Source: Burkholderia metallica
GTDB taxonomy: Bacteria; Pseudomonadota; Gammaproteobacteria; Burkholderiales; Burkholderiaceae
Assembly (NCBI RefSeq): GCF_902832845.1
Contig: NZ_CADFDB010000016.1
Location: 62,001 to 126,000 of the forward strand
Reading direction: 5' to 3'
Length of the DNA: 64,000 bases
Under the pieces are notes generated by a model, which was not told the origin of the DNA, made no database searches, and saw only the letters and a list, made by a program, of their open reading frames with translations. Position 1 is the stretch's first letter. Every line of letters begins with the position of its first letter. Below, one piece after another: positions 1-8,549 of this stretch. The position numbers and the translations under genes were made by a program.

Positions 1-55
1 TCCCCGGGAATACCCGCGTTGGCCGGCACGCATCGCTGGCGGGCCGGCACGATGC

Positions 56-1117
56 TCACGCGGGTTCGGGTTGCCGCAGCAGCCGTTCGATCACGCGCCG
101 CGCGCGATTGGGGCCCGCGTCGACGTGAATGTCGATCTGGCGACCGTCCGGAAACCGCAACTGATTCCGGTATTGCGCTTCGATCACGGTCTTGTCCTCG
201 TCGAACGTCGCCGCGGATTGCTCGATGACCGTTTGCGCGACGCGCTCGACGTCGTGTTGCGGATTGGTCGCGACGGTCCAGAAGTAGTGCGTGGTCGTTT
301 CCGTCTCGGGCGTGATGCCGTGGAAGCCGCGCATGTGAAAGCCGCCGCGCGCCGGATCGTGCAGGGCGCCGGTGCCGGCGTCCATCGCGCCGGTCCAGAT
401 CCGGATGTGCGACACGTGGAACTCGATTTCCTGCCAGCGATCGACGCGCGCCGCGAACGGCCATGCGGCCGTGTAGGTCGGCGGCGGCTCGGAATCCGGC
501 ATCCGGCGCACCAGCGTTACCGTGTCGCCGTCGCTGCTGACGCGGGTTTCCGCGCCCATGTGCAGCGGCGCGTTGCCGCCGATCGTTTTCAGATGGACGT
601 AACCGAGGTGGCTCAGGTCCATCAGGTTGTCGTGTATCAGTTGATACGGCGCGTCGTAATGGTAGCGGCCGCCGCCGAACCGGTAGTGCGGATCGCCGTG
701 GAACGCGTAGCGCGGCGGCGCGCAGGTCGGTCGAGCCTGCGCGTCGGCGCCGATCCAGATCCATACGATCGCGTCCTGTTCCTGCACCGGATACGACGAC
801 ACGCACGCCTTGGCCGGAATCCGGTCTTGCCCGGGGATCTCCACGCATGCACCGCCGCGGTCGAACAGCAGCCCGTGATAGCCGCAGCGCAGGCCGCGCG
901 CTTCGAGCGAGCCGCACGACAGCGGCAGCGACTTGTGGCAGCAGCGATCCTCCAGCGCGCCGACTTCCCCGGACGGCAGCCGGAACAGGACGACCGGATG
1001 GCCGAGCAGCGTGCGGGCGACGGGTTGGTCCGTCAGCTCGGACGACAGCGCGGCGACCCACCAGCGGTCGACGGGAAATTTCGTACTATTAAACGGTGGT
1101 CGGGCGTGTCGTTCCAT
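56..1117 (-). CDS. Rieske 2Fe-2S aromatic ring-hydroxylating oxygenase (VanA-like), second copy
   Basis: 353-residue oxygenase component of the vanillate O-demethylase type. The N-terminal Rieske domain has the C-x-H ... C-x2-H pair (CCHKSLPLS then CGYHGLLF, about residues 58-85), and the catalytic domain has the mononuclear iron motif DLSHLGYVH (H-x4-H). The start ATG has GGAGAC upstream. It is last in a minus-strand set behind the reductase and the other VanA-like oxygenase, so all three may share one reductase. It differs clearly from the 359-residue paralogue (Cys rather than Pro before the first Rieske His), which suggests another methoxy- or aryl substrate; the substrate cannot be read from sequence. 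Confidence 0.88.
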   Translation of the reverse strand: MERHARPPFNSTKFPVDRWWVAALSSELTDQPVARTLLGHPVVLFRLPSGEVGALEDRCCHKSLPLSCGSLEARGLRCGYHGLLFDRGGACVEIPGQDRIPAKACVSSYPVQEQDAIVWIWIGADAQARPTCAPPRYAFHGDPHYRFGGGRYHYDAPYQLIHDNLMDLSHLGYVHLKTIGGNAPLHMGAETRVSSDGDTVTLVRRMPDSEPPPTYTAAWPFAARVDRWQEIEFHVSHIRIWTGAMDAGTGALHDPARGGFHMRGFHGITPETETTTHYFWTVATNPQHDVERVAQTVIEQSAATFDEDKTVIEAQYRNQLRFPDGRQIDIHVDAGPNRARRVIERLLRQPEPA

Positions 1118-1165
1118 GGTTCGTCTCCAGTATTGTGCTTGGCCGCCGCGTATCGGGCGGTCCGT

Positions 1166-2131
1166 CTACAGATCGAGTACCAGCAGGTCGCTTCGCGCTC
1201 GCGAGCAGCAGGGCATGAACTGGTCGCCGGCGGCTTTTTCGTCGTCGGTCAGGTACGCATCGCGGTGATCGGGCTCGCCTTGCAGCACGCGCGTCACGCA
1301 CGTGCCGCAGACGCCTTGCTCGCACGACGTCAGCACGTCGACGCCGTTCGCGGCCAGCGCCGCGATGACCGTGCATTCGGCCGGCACGTCGATCACCTGG
1401 CCGCTGCTCGCGATCCGCACCTGGAACGCGCGGTCCGAGCCCGACGACGCCACCGCGCCGCCGAAGAACTCATAGTGCAGCCGGTCGTCGGCCCAGCCGC
1501 GCTCGCGCGCGGCGTTCAGCACCGCATCCATGAAGCCGCGCGGGCCGCACACGTACAGGTGCGTGCCTTCGGCCGCAGCGGCGAGCACGGCGGCGACGTC
1601 GAAGCGTTGCTCGGGCGCGCCGTCGTCGACGTGGAGGCGGGTGCGATCGCGGAACCCGGCCGCGTCGATGCGTTCGACGAAGGCCATGCGGTCGGTCGAG
1701 CGCGCGCAGTAGTGCATGTCGAACGCGGCGCCCGACGAGAACAACCGTTCCGCCATGCAGAGAATCGGCGTGACGCCGATCCCGCCCGCGAGCAACAGGT
1801 GATGCGGCGCGTCGGGGGCGAGTGCGAACTGATTGCGCGGCACGCCGATCCGCACGGTATCGCCTTGCCGGATCTCGTCGTGAATGGCGCGCGACCCGCC
1901 GCGACCGTCGGGATCGCGCAGCACCGCGATCTGATAGCGATCGCCGTGTTCCGGGTGATTGCACAGCGAGTATTGGCGCACGAGGCCGCCCGGCAAATGC
2001 ACGTCGATATGCGCGCCGGCGTCGAAGCGCGGCAGCGGCGAACCGTCGTCGCTGACGAATTCGAAGCCGCAGATGTCGCGCGCTTCCTGCCACTTGCGGG
2101 CGACGCGGACCGTCAGCGTCGCGGCGCTCAC
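1166..2131 (-). CDS. vanB: Vanillate O-demethylase-type ferredoxin reductase (oxidoreductase subunit)
   Basis: About 321 residues: FMN/FAD-binding reductase domain, NAD-binding domain (LLLAGGIGVTPIL, then YVCGPRGFM) and a C-terminal plant-type 2Fe-2S ferredoxin domain with the cluster cysteines in SCEQGVCGTCVTRVL and a further Cys in FMPCCSRA. It passes NAD(P)H electrons to the Rieske oxygenases. The reading frame is open further upstream, but the likely start is a GTG at 2131 whose bases overlap the stop of the upstream oxygenase (GTGA), a normal coupled arrangement for vanAB. Confidence 0.88.
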   Translation of the reverse strand: MSAATLTVRVARKWQEARDICGFEFVSDDGSPLPRFDAGAHIDVHLPGGLVRQYSLCNHPEHGDRYQIAVLRDPDGRGGSRAIHDEIRQGDTVRIGVPRNQFALAPDAPHHLLLAGGIGVTPILCMAERLFSSGAAFDMHYCARSTDRMAFVERIDAAGFRDRTRLHVDDGAPEQRFDVAAVLAAAAEGTHLYVCGPRGFMDAVLNAARERGWADDRLHYEFFGGAVASSGSDRAFQVRIASSGQVIDVPAECTVIAALAANGVDVLTSCEQGVCGTCVTRVLQGEPDHRDAYLTDDEKAAGDQFMPCCSRARSDLLVLDL

Positions 2132-3207
2132 GATGCCTCCGAGATCGGCGTGACCGGGATCACGGGCCGCTGCGGGCTCGATGCGTTTTCGTCGGCGAGC
2201 AGCCGCTCGATCACCTTGCGCGACAGCACGCCGCCGGCGTCGATGTTGAGCTTGAGCAGCTTGCGGTCCGGCCATTTGTCGAGGTTCAGCTGCTGGCGCT
2301 CGAGCATCTCGAGATCCTCGGCGAAGATCTTGCCCTGGCCTTCGCGGATCTCGGCGGTCAGTGCGTGATCGTCGGGCCGGAAGTTGCGCGCCATCCCCCA
2401 GAAGTACCAGATCGACGTGTCCGTCTCGGGCGTGATGAAATCGACGACGATCGACGACGCCTTCAGGTCGGCCGGTGCGTCGTAGCCGCCGTGGCCCGCA
2501 TGCGCGACACCGACCTCGATCATCACGTGGCTCGGCGGCGAGAAGCGACAGATCTGCCAGCGGTCGACCGGCACGTCGTCGGCCAGTCCGTTGCCGCGCA
2601 GCGCCATCCGCCAGAACGGCGGCGGCATCACGTTTTCCATGAAGCGGCTCGTGACGACTTCGTCGCCGTGGCTGGTGGTCTTCGGCGCCGCTTCGTCGAT
2701 TTCCTTCTGGCCGATGCTCGATGCGTGCACGTAGGTCTCGTGCGTGAGATCCATCAGGTTGTCGATCATCAGCCGGTAGTCGCACCGGATGTGATACAGG
2801 CCGCCGCCATGGGCCCACGCCGGATCCTCGGCCCACGCCAGCGCGGGCAGCTTGGCGGGATCGGCAGCCGACGCGTCGCCCGGCCAGACCCAGATGAATC
2901 CGTACCGCTCGATCGCCGGGAAGCTGCGGATCGGCGGAAACCCGCCGACACGCTGGCCCGGCATGCCGGCCGTCTTGCCGTTGCAGCCCATTTCCAGCCC
3001 GTGATAGCCGCACACGAGCACGCCGTCGCGCACGAATCCCAGCGACAGCGGTGCGCCGCGGTGCGGGCAGAAATCCTCGAGCGCGGCGACCTGGCCGTCC
3101 GCCGCGCGGTAAAACACCATCGATTCGTTGCAGATCTTGCGGCCGAGCGGCTTGCCGTCGATTTCATCGGGCGTGCATGCCACGTACCAAGCATTCTTGA
3201 GAAACAC
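2128..3207 (-). CDS. vanA: Vanillate O-demethylase oxygenase subunit
   Basis: Rieske oxygenase with CPHRGAPLS and CGYHGLEM (2Fe-2S ligands) and the iron motif NLMDLTHETYVH. The family typically begins near the conserved FLKNAWYVAC stretch. I therefore prefer the GTG at 3207, which has GGAG nine bases upstream and gives 359 residues. In-frame ATGs at 3222 and 3249 have no well-spaced ribosome site. It likely demethylates vanillate to protocatechuate and formaldehyde together with the overlapping reductase gene. The MarR-type regulator lies divergently next door. Confidence 0.88.
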   Translation of the reverse strand: MFLKNAWYVACTPDEIDGKPLGRKICNESMVFYRAADGQVAALEDFCPHRGAPLSLGFVRDGVLVCGYHGLEMGCNGKTAGMPGQRVGGFPPIRSFPAIERYGFIWVWPGDASAADPAKLPALAWAEDPAWAHGGGLYHIRCDYRLMIDNLMDLTHETYVHASSIGQKEIDEAAPKTTSHGDEVVTSRFMENVMPPPFWRMALRGNGLADDVPVDRWQICRFSPPSHVMIEVGVAHAGHGGYDAPADLKASSIVVDFITPETDTSIWYFWGMARNFRPDDHALTAEIREGQGKIFAEDLEMLERQQLNLDKWPDRKLLKLNIDAGGVLSRKVIERLLADENASSPQRPVIPVTPISEAS

Positions 3208-3260
3208 GTTCGTCGTCTCCATCAGGTCGATGCCGCCGGTACGCGGCATCTCTTCATTCC

Positions 3261-3296
3261 GTGTACTGAATGAGATTCAGTGTACTCATTGAGATT
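3261..3296. promoter_or_regulatory. Putative MarR/VanR operator: 19-bp-spaced direct repeat with internal palindromes
   Basis: In the divergent promoter region, GTGTACTGAATGAGATT (3261-3277) is followed by GTGTACTCATTGAGATT (3280-3296), a direct repeat with 19-bp spacing. Nested in it are a palindrome CTGAAT-GAG-ATTCAG (3266-3280) and an inverted repeat AATGAG-N10-CTCATT (3269-3290). The position just upstream of vanA suits steric repression by the adjacent regulator. Confidence 0.55.
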
Positions 3297-3406
3297 GGCT
3301 GGGGCAAGGCGGGCGGTATACTGGTTTTCCCGGGAAATGGCGCGAGGCAGCGCCATGCCGTCGGCGCGTGCAACCGGCACGCGCCGCTTATGTCATCGAC
3401 TCATTC

Positions 3407-3895
3407 ATGGAAAAAACCAATCCCGCCGACCTGCCGGTTTTCCCGCTCGATCTGTACGACGAACCCGGGCATCTGATCCGGCGCGCGCACCAGATCGCGG
3501 TTGCGATGTTCTACGAGAAGCTGGGCCGGGACGTGACGCCGGTGCAGTACGCGGTGCTGCGGATGCTCTACGAGTGCCCGGGGCTCGATCAGGTGACGCT
3601 CGCGCAGCGGGTCGCGCTCGACACGTCGACGACCGCGGATCTCGCGGTCCGGCTCGAGGCGAAAGGATTGATCGTGCGCGAAGTGCTGCCGCGGCGTCAG
3701 CGCCGCCTGCTGCTGACGCCGGCGGGCGTCGAACTGCTCACGCACCTGATTCCGTCGGTGAAGGAGCTGCGTGCCGGCCTGTTCGACGGCATGGGAGAGG
3801 ACGATTCGCAGGAACTGATGCGCCTGTTGCGCAAGTTCGTCCATTTGAACAACGAGCAGAGCCGCGCGCCGCTGCGCGTCGGCGACGAGTCATAG
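3407..3895 (+). CDS. vanR: MarR-family transcriptional regulator, likely vanillate repressor
   Basis: About 162 residues with a central winged-helix (GLDQVTLAQRVALDTST recognition region, wing RRQRRLLLTPAG) typical of MarR proteins. The frame is open from 3368, but the ATG at 3407 gives a normal N-terminus. It is divergent from the vanA/vanB-type genes with the repeat/palindrome operator between them, so it probably represses them and releases DNA on binding an aromatic acid such as vanillate. The ligand is inferred from context. Confidence 0.82.
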   Translation: MEKTNPADLPVFPLDLYDEPGHLIRRAHQIAVAMFYEKLGRDVTPVQYAVLRMLYECPGLDQVTLAQRVALDTSTTADLAVRLEAKGLIVREVLPRRQRRLLLTPAGVELLTHLIPSVKELRAGLFDGMGEDDSQELMRLLRKFVHLNNEQSRAPLRVGDES

Positions 3896-3934
3896 CCGCT
3901 TCGAATCCCGCGCCGGCGGCAAAGCGGCGCCGAG

Positions 3935-3953
3935 GGCGGGCGTGCTGCCCGCC
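3935..3953. terminator. Hairpin between convergent regulator genes
   Basis: Perfect 7-bp stem GGCGGGC / GCCCGCC with a 5-nt loop between the ends of the MarR and TetR genes. There is no T-tract, so termination is plausible but weakly supported. Confidence 0.35.
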
Positions 3954-3961
3954 GCCGCGCG

Positions 3962-4708
3962 TCACCGGCGCGTGCTTTCGCCTTCCAGCCGCCGCACGGC
4001 TTCGGCTACGTCGTTCCTGAAGCGCACGAGCGCCGCCTGTTCCGGCGCCGGCGGCTGCACGGCGGCCCACAGCATGTCGACGAGCTGCGTGGCCGTCGTT
4101 TCCGTATCGAGCTTGCGGTGCCCGAGGATCGCGTCCCACAGCACGTGCTCGATCGGCCCGAACACCATCGAGCGCAGCAGGCTCAGCGGCAGGTCGGTGC
4201 GCACCTGGCCGGCCGCCTGCCCGCGCGCGAGCACGTCCATCAGCGGCGCCGTGTAGCGGCGCTGCAGCGCGGTGAGCTCGTCGCTCAGCGCATGCTGCTT
4301 CGCGCGACCTTCCGACAGCACCAGCGCGCACAGGCCCGTGCCGTTCACCAGCATCAGCCGCAGGTGGGTGCGCACGATGAACGCGAACTGCTGCTGCACC
4401 GACGCGTCCTGCGGCATCCCTTCCTCGAACGCGGCGATGTTTTCGTCGTACCAATCCGCGATCACACGCGCGCACAGCTCGCGCTTGCCGCGGAAGTAGC
4501 TGAACACCGTCGCCTCCGATACCCCCACGCGCTGCGCGATCTCGGCGGCCGTCGCATGCTCGTAACCTTTTTCGGCGAACACTTCCCGGCCGGCGCGCAG
4601 AATGTCCTGCACGCGTTGCTGGGATTTGCGCCCGGCGGGCGCGCGCGACGTGTCGGCGCGGTCGGCTTTGACGGTGGCGGTCATGGTGTCGGCGGGTTCG
4701 GCTGTCAT
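3962..4708 (-). CDS. TetR-family transcriptional regulator of the liu operon (LiuQ-type)
   Basis: About 248 residues. N-terminal TetR helix-turn-helix (ILRAGREVFAEKGYEHATAA, then VGVSEATVFSYFRGK) and an all-helical ligand domain. Divergent from liuA, the arrangement of the TetR regulator called LiuQ in beta-proteobacteria (family knowledge). A GTG at 4732 opens the frame further, but it lies inside a perfect palindrome (4723-4735) that looks like the operator, so ATG 4708 is preferred; 4684 is also possible. Likely a repressor that senses a leucine-pathway acyl-CoA (inference). Confidence 0.82.
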   Translation of the reverse strand: MTAEPADTMTATVKADRADTSRAPAGRKSQQRVQDILRAGREVFAEKGYEHATAAEIAQRVGVSEATVFSYFRGKRELCARVIADWYDENIAAFEEGMPQDASVQQQFAFIVRTHLRLMLVNGTGLCALVLSEGRAKQHALSDELTALQRRYTAPLMDVLARGQAAGQVRTDLPLSLLRSMVFGPIEHVLWDAILGHRKLDTETTATQLVDMLWAAVQPPAPEQAALVRFRNDVAEAVRRLEGESTRR

Positions 4709-4722
4709 TCCCGCATGATATC

Positions 4723-4735
4723 TGAGTGTCACTCA
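4723..4735. promoter_or_regulatory. Putative TetR (LiuQ-type) operator 1
   Basis: Perfect palindrome TGAGTG-T-CACTCA, 15 bases upstream of the preferred TetR start and in the liuA divergent region. Confidence 0.55.
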
Positions 4736-4823
4736 AAAAACTATTGACGCCGAACCGGGCGACGCGCGAAACTGTGCGAAATTTACGCTGTATTGGTCAA
4801 TGAATCGATGCATTCATTCGATT

Positions 4824-4836
4824 TGAGCGAAACTCA
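4824..4836. promoter_or_regulatory. Putative TetR (LiuQ-type) operator 2
   Basis: TGAGCGAAACTCA matches operator 1 at 10 of 13 positions and keeps both TGAG/CTCA arms. It lies 43 bases upstream of the liuA start, where bound protein would block transcription. Confidence 0.5.
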
Positions 4837-4878
4837 GAAATCGGTGAATGCCACCCACTTTCTGGAGACGGAGGAGAC

Positions 4879-6060
4879 ATGATCAACCTGCCCGGTGTGC
4901 AATTCATGCTCGGTGAAGACATCGAGATGCTGCGCGACGCCGTCGCGACGTTCGCGGCGAAGGAAATCACGCCGCGCGCGGCGGAGGTCGACCGCACCGA
5001 CCAGTTTCCGATGGATCTGTGGAAGAAGTTCGGCGATCTCGGCGTGCTCGGCATGACGGTGGCCGAGGAGTACGGCGGCGCGAACATGGGCTACACCGCG
5101 CACATGGTCGCGATGGAGGAGATCTCGCGCGCGTCGGCGTCGATCGGCCTGTCGTACGGCGCGCACTCGAACCTGTGCGTGAACCAGATCCACCGCAACG
5201 GCACCGACGCGCAGAAGCGCAAATACCTGCCGAAGCTCGTATCGGGCGAACACATCGGCGCGCTCGCGATGAGCGAGCCGAACGCCGGCTCCGACGTCGT
5301 CAGCATGAAGCTGCGCGCCGACAAGCGCGGCGACCGCTACGTGCTGAACGGCACGAAAATGTGGATCACCAACGGCCCCGATTGCGACACGCTGGTGGTC
5401 TACGCGAAGACCGACGTCGAAGCGAATGCGCGCGGCATCACCGCGTTCATCGTCGAGAAGGGCATGAAGGGCTTCTCGGTCGCGCAGAAGCTCGACAAGC
5501 TCGGCATGCGCGGTTCGCACACGGGCGAGCTGGTGTTCCAGGACGTCGAGGTGCCGGAGGAGAACATCCTCGGCCAGCTCAACGGCGGCGTGAAGGTGCT
5601 GATGAGCGGGCTCGACTACGAGCGCGCGGTGCTGTCGGGCGGCCCGACGGGCATCATGGCCGCGTGCCTCGACGCGGTGGTGCCGTATATCCACGACCGC
5701 AAGCAGTTCGGCCAGGCGATCGGCGAATTCCAGCTGATCCAGGGCAAGGTCGCCGACATGTACACCACGTTCCAGGCATGCCGGGCGTACCTGTACGCGG
5801 TCGGCCGCCATCTCGATTCGGCGGGCAGCGACCACCTCCGCCAGGTGCGCAAGGATTGCGCGGGCGTGATCCTCTACACGGCCGAGAAGGCGACGTGGAT
5901 GGCCGGCGAGGCGATCCAGATCCTCGGCGGCAACGGCTACATCAACGAATACCCGGTCGGGCGCCTGTGGCGCGATGCGAAGCTGTACGAGATCGGCGCC
6001 GGCACGAGCGAGATCCGCCGGATGCTGATCGGCCGCGAGCTGTTCGCGGAAACGATGTAA
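4879..6060 (+). CDS. liuA: Isovaleryl-CoA dehydrogenase
   Basis: 393-residue acyl-CoA dehydrogenase (N-terminal helical, middle beta, C-terminal helical domains). Visible signatures include [18 protein letters not shown], the substrate/FAD region WITNGPD, and C-terminal [20 protein letters not shown]. The length and sequence suit the isovaleryl-CoA branch (FAD-dependent oxidation to 3-methylcrotonyl-CoA in leucine breakdown), confirmed by the following liuBCD genes. A GGAG-rich ribosome site directly precedes ATG. First gene of the operon, under two putative TetR operators. Confidence 0.95.
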   Translation: MINLPGVQFMLGEDIEMLRDAVATFAAKEITPRAAEVDRTDQFPMDLWKKFGDLGVLGMTVAEEYGGANMGYTAHMVAMEEISRASASIGLSYGAHSNLCVNQIHRNGTDAQKRKYLPKLVSGEHIGALAMSEPNAGSDVVSMKLRADKRGDRYVLNGTKMWITNGPDCDTLVVYAKTDVEANARGITAFIVEKGMKGFSVAQKLDKLGMRGSHTGELVFQDVEVPEENILGQLNGGVKVLMSGLDYERAVLSGGPTGIMAACLDAVVPYIHDRKQFGQAIGEFQLIQGKVADMYTTFQACRAYLYAVGRHLDSAGSDHLRQVRKDCAGVILYTAEKATWMAGEAIQILGGNGYINEYPVGRLWRDAKLYEIGAGTSEIRRMLIGRELFAETM

Positions 6061-6091
6061 CGCCCCACGTCACGCGAACGGAGCCTCGTCG

Positions 6092-7699
6092 ATGCCGATC
6101 ATCGAATCGAAACTGAACCCGCGCTCGGAAGACTTCCGCGCGAATGCCGCCGCGCTCGAGGCGGTCGTCGCCGACCTGCGCGCGAAGATCGAACAGCTCG
6201 CGCAGGGCGGCGGCCAGGCCGCGCGCGACAAGCACCTGGCGCGCGGCAAGCTGCTGCCGCGCGAGCGCATCGCGCAACTGCTCGATCCGGGCGCGCCGTT
6301 CCTCGAGTTCTCGCAACTCGCCGCGAACGGCATGTACAACGACGACGCGCCGGGCGCGGGCATCATCACCGGGATCGGCCGCATTGCCGGCCGCGAATGC
6401 GTGATCGTGTGCAACGACGCGACGGTCAAGGGCGGCACCTACTACCCGGTCACCGTGAAGAAGCACGTGCGCGCGCAGGAAATCGCCGCTGAGAACCGGC
6501 TGCCGTGCGTGTACCTCGTCGATTCGGGCGGCGCGAACCTGCCGAACCAGGACGACGTGTTTCCCGATCGCGACCACTTCGGCCGCATTTTCTTCAACCA
6601 GGCGACGATGTCGGCGGCGGGAATCGCGCAGATCGCCGTCGTGATGGGTTCGTGCACGGCGGGCGGCGCATACGTGCCGGCGATGAGCGACGAGTCGATC
6701 ATCGTGAAGGAGCAGGGCACGATTTTCCTCGGCGGGCCGCCGCTCGTGAAGGCCGCGACCGGCGAGGAAGTGAGCGCCGAGGATCTCGGCGGCGGCGACG
6801 TCCACACGCGCCTGTCGGGCGTGGCCGACCATCTCGCGCAGAACGACGCGCATGCGCTGTCGATCGCGCGCAGCATCGTCGGGCATCTCGCGCCGAAGAT
6901 CGCGTCGCCGGTGGCGCTGCGCGAGCCGAAACCGCCGCGCTACGACGCGAAGAGCGTGTACGGCGTGATTCCGGTCGATACGCGCAAGCCGTTCGACGTG
7001 CGCGAGGTGATCGCGCGCATCGTCGACGATTCCGAGTTCGACGAATTCAAGGCGCGCTTCGGCACGACGCTCGTCACGGGCTTCGCGCACATCTGGGGCC
7101 ACCCGGTCGGGATCGTCGCGAACAACGGCATCCTGTTCTCCGAGTCGGCCGTGAAGGGCGCGCATTTCATCGAGCTGTGCTGCCAGCGCAAGATTCCGCT
7201 CGTGTTCCTGCAGAACATCACGGGCTTCATGGTCGGGCGCAAGTACGAGAACGAAGGCATCGCGCGGCACGGCGCGAAGATGGTGACGGCCGTGTCGAAC
7301 GCGAAGGTGCCGAAGTTCACGGTGATCATCGGCGGCTCGTTCGGCGCCGGCAACTACGGGATGTGCGGCCGCGCATTCGGCCCGCGCTTCCTGTGGATGT
7401 GGCCGAACGCGCGCATTTCGGTGATGGGCGGCGAGCAGGCCGCGTCGGTGCTGGCCACCGTGCGCCGCGACGGCATCGAGGCGAAGGGCGGCTCGTGGTC
7501 GGCGGAGGAAGAGGACGCGTTCAAGCAGCCGATCCGCGACCAGTACGAGCGCCAGGGCCATCCGTACTACGCGAGCGCGCGGCTGTGGGACGACGGCGTG
7601 ATCGACCCGGCGCAGACGCGCGACGTGCTCGGGCTCGGCCTCGCCGCGTCGATGAACGCGCCGATCGACGAGACGCGCTTCGGCGTGTTCCGCATGTAA
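6092..7699 (+). CDS. liuB: Methylcrotonoyl-CoA carboxylase, carboxyltransferase (beta) subunit
   Basis: 535-residue acyl-CoA carboxyltransferase with two crotonase-like halves. Conserved patches include the [16 protein letters not shown] region, [25 protein letters not shown] and [15 protein letters not shown]. With the biotinylated alpha subunit (liuD) it carboxylates 3-methylcrotonyl-CoA to 3-methylglutaconyl-CoA. It starts 31 bases after liuA with GGAG upstream. Length is normal for the family. Confidence 0.95.
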   Translation: MPIIESKLNPRSEDFRANAAALEAVVADLRAKIEQLAQGGGQAARDKHLARGKLLPRERIAQLLDPGAPFLEFSQLAANGMYNDDAPGAGIITGIGRIAGRECVIVCNDATVKGGTYYPVTVKKHVRAQEIAAENRLPCVYLVDSGGANLPNQDDVFPDRDHFGRIFFNQATMSAAGIAQIAVVMGSCTAGGAYVPAMSDESIIVKEQGTIFLGGPPLVKAATGEEVSAEDLGGGDVHTRLSGVADHLAQNDAHALSIARSIVGHLAPKIASPVALREPKPPRYDAKSVYGVIPVDTRKPFDVREVIARIVDDSEFDEFKARFGTTLVTGFAHIWGHPVGIVANNGILFSESAVKGAHFIELCCQRKIPLVFLQNITGFMVGRKYENEGIARHGAKMVTAVSNAKVPKFTVIIGGSFGAGNYGMCGRAFGPRFLWMWPNARISVMGGEQAASVLATVRRDGIEAKGGSWSAEEEDAFKQPIRDQYERQGHPYYASARLWDDGVIDPAQTRDVLGLGLAASMNAPIDETRFGVFRM

Positions 7700-7718
7700 C
7701 GGCCGGGAGGGCTGAACG

Positions 7719-8504
7719 ATGCGATACGAAACGATCAAGGTAAGCGAAGCCGGCCGCGTGGCGACCGTCACGCTCGCGCGTCCCGACGTGCGCAACGCGT
7801 TCAACGAGACGACGATCGCCGAGCTGACCACCGCGTTCGAGTGGCTCGACGCGCACGAAGGGGTGCGCGCGATCGTGCTCGCCGCGGAAGGCGCGGCGTT
7901 TTGCGCGGGCGCGGACCTGAACTGGATGAAGAAGATGGCCGGTTACTCGGACGACGAGAACCGTGCCGATGCGCGCAAGCTCGCGCGGATGCTCGAGGCG
8001 ATCCATCGCTGCGGCAAGCCGGTGATCGCACGCGTGCATGGAGACGCGTATGCGGGCGGCGTCGGTCTCGTTGCCGCGGCCGACATCGCGATCGCCGCCG
8101 TCGGCGTGAAATTCTGCCTGTCGGAAGCGCGGCTCGGGCTGATCCCCGCCACGATCGCGCCGTACGTGGTGCGCGCGATGGGCGAGCGCGCGGCGCGCCG
8201 CTACTTCACGACGGCCGAGGTGTTCGACAGCGCGCGTGCGGCGTCGCTCGGCTTCATTCACGACGCGGTGCCGGCCGACGCGCTCGACGACGCGGTCGCG
8301 AAGCTGGCCGCGACGCTCGTCGCGAACGGCCCCGATGCGGTGAAGGCCTGCAAGCGGCTCGTCGCCGACGTGGCCGGCCGCCCGCTCGACGCCGCGCTGA
8401 TCGAGCAGACCGCCGACTGGATCGCGCGCACCCGCGCCGGCGCGGAAGCGCGCGAAGGGATTGCCTCCTTCCTCGAAAAGCGCACGCCGTCGTGGCGTGA
8501 ATGA
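7719..8504 (+). CDS. liuC: Enoyl-CoA hydratase/isomerase, methylglutaconyl-CoA hydratase
   Basis: 261-residue crotonase-fold enzyme. The oxyanion-hole segments AAFCAGADLNWM and GDAYAGGVGLVAAADIAIA are visible. It hydrates 3-methylglutaconyl-CoA to HMG-CoA. It begins 19 bases after liuB with a GGGAGG ribosome site and lies between the two carboxylase subunit genes, as usual for liu operons. Confidence 0.93.
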   Translation: MRYETIKVSEAGRVATVTLARPDVRNAFNETTIAELTTAFEWLDAHEGVRAIVLAAEGAAFCAGADLNWMKKMAGYSDDENRADARKLARMLEAIHRCGKPVIARVHGDAYAGGVGLVAAADIAIAAVGVKFCLSEARLGLIPATIAPYVVRAMGERAARRYFTTAEVFDSARAASLGFIHDAVPADALDDAVAKLAATLVANGPDAVKACKRLVADVAGRPLDAALIEQTADWIARTRAGAEAREGIASFLEKRTPSWRE

Positions 8505-8549
8505 TCGCGCCGCGCGCGTGATTCCCTCTTTCCGGACGACATCGAAGCC

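Noticed and set aside
71-2368. 765-codon plus-strand ORF across the van genes
   Set aside because: Antisense shadow of three well-supported genes; product is Arg/Ala-rich without a family.
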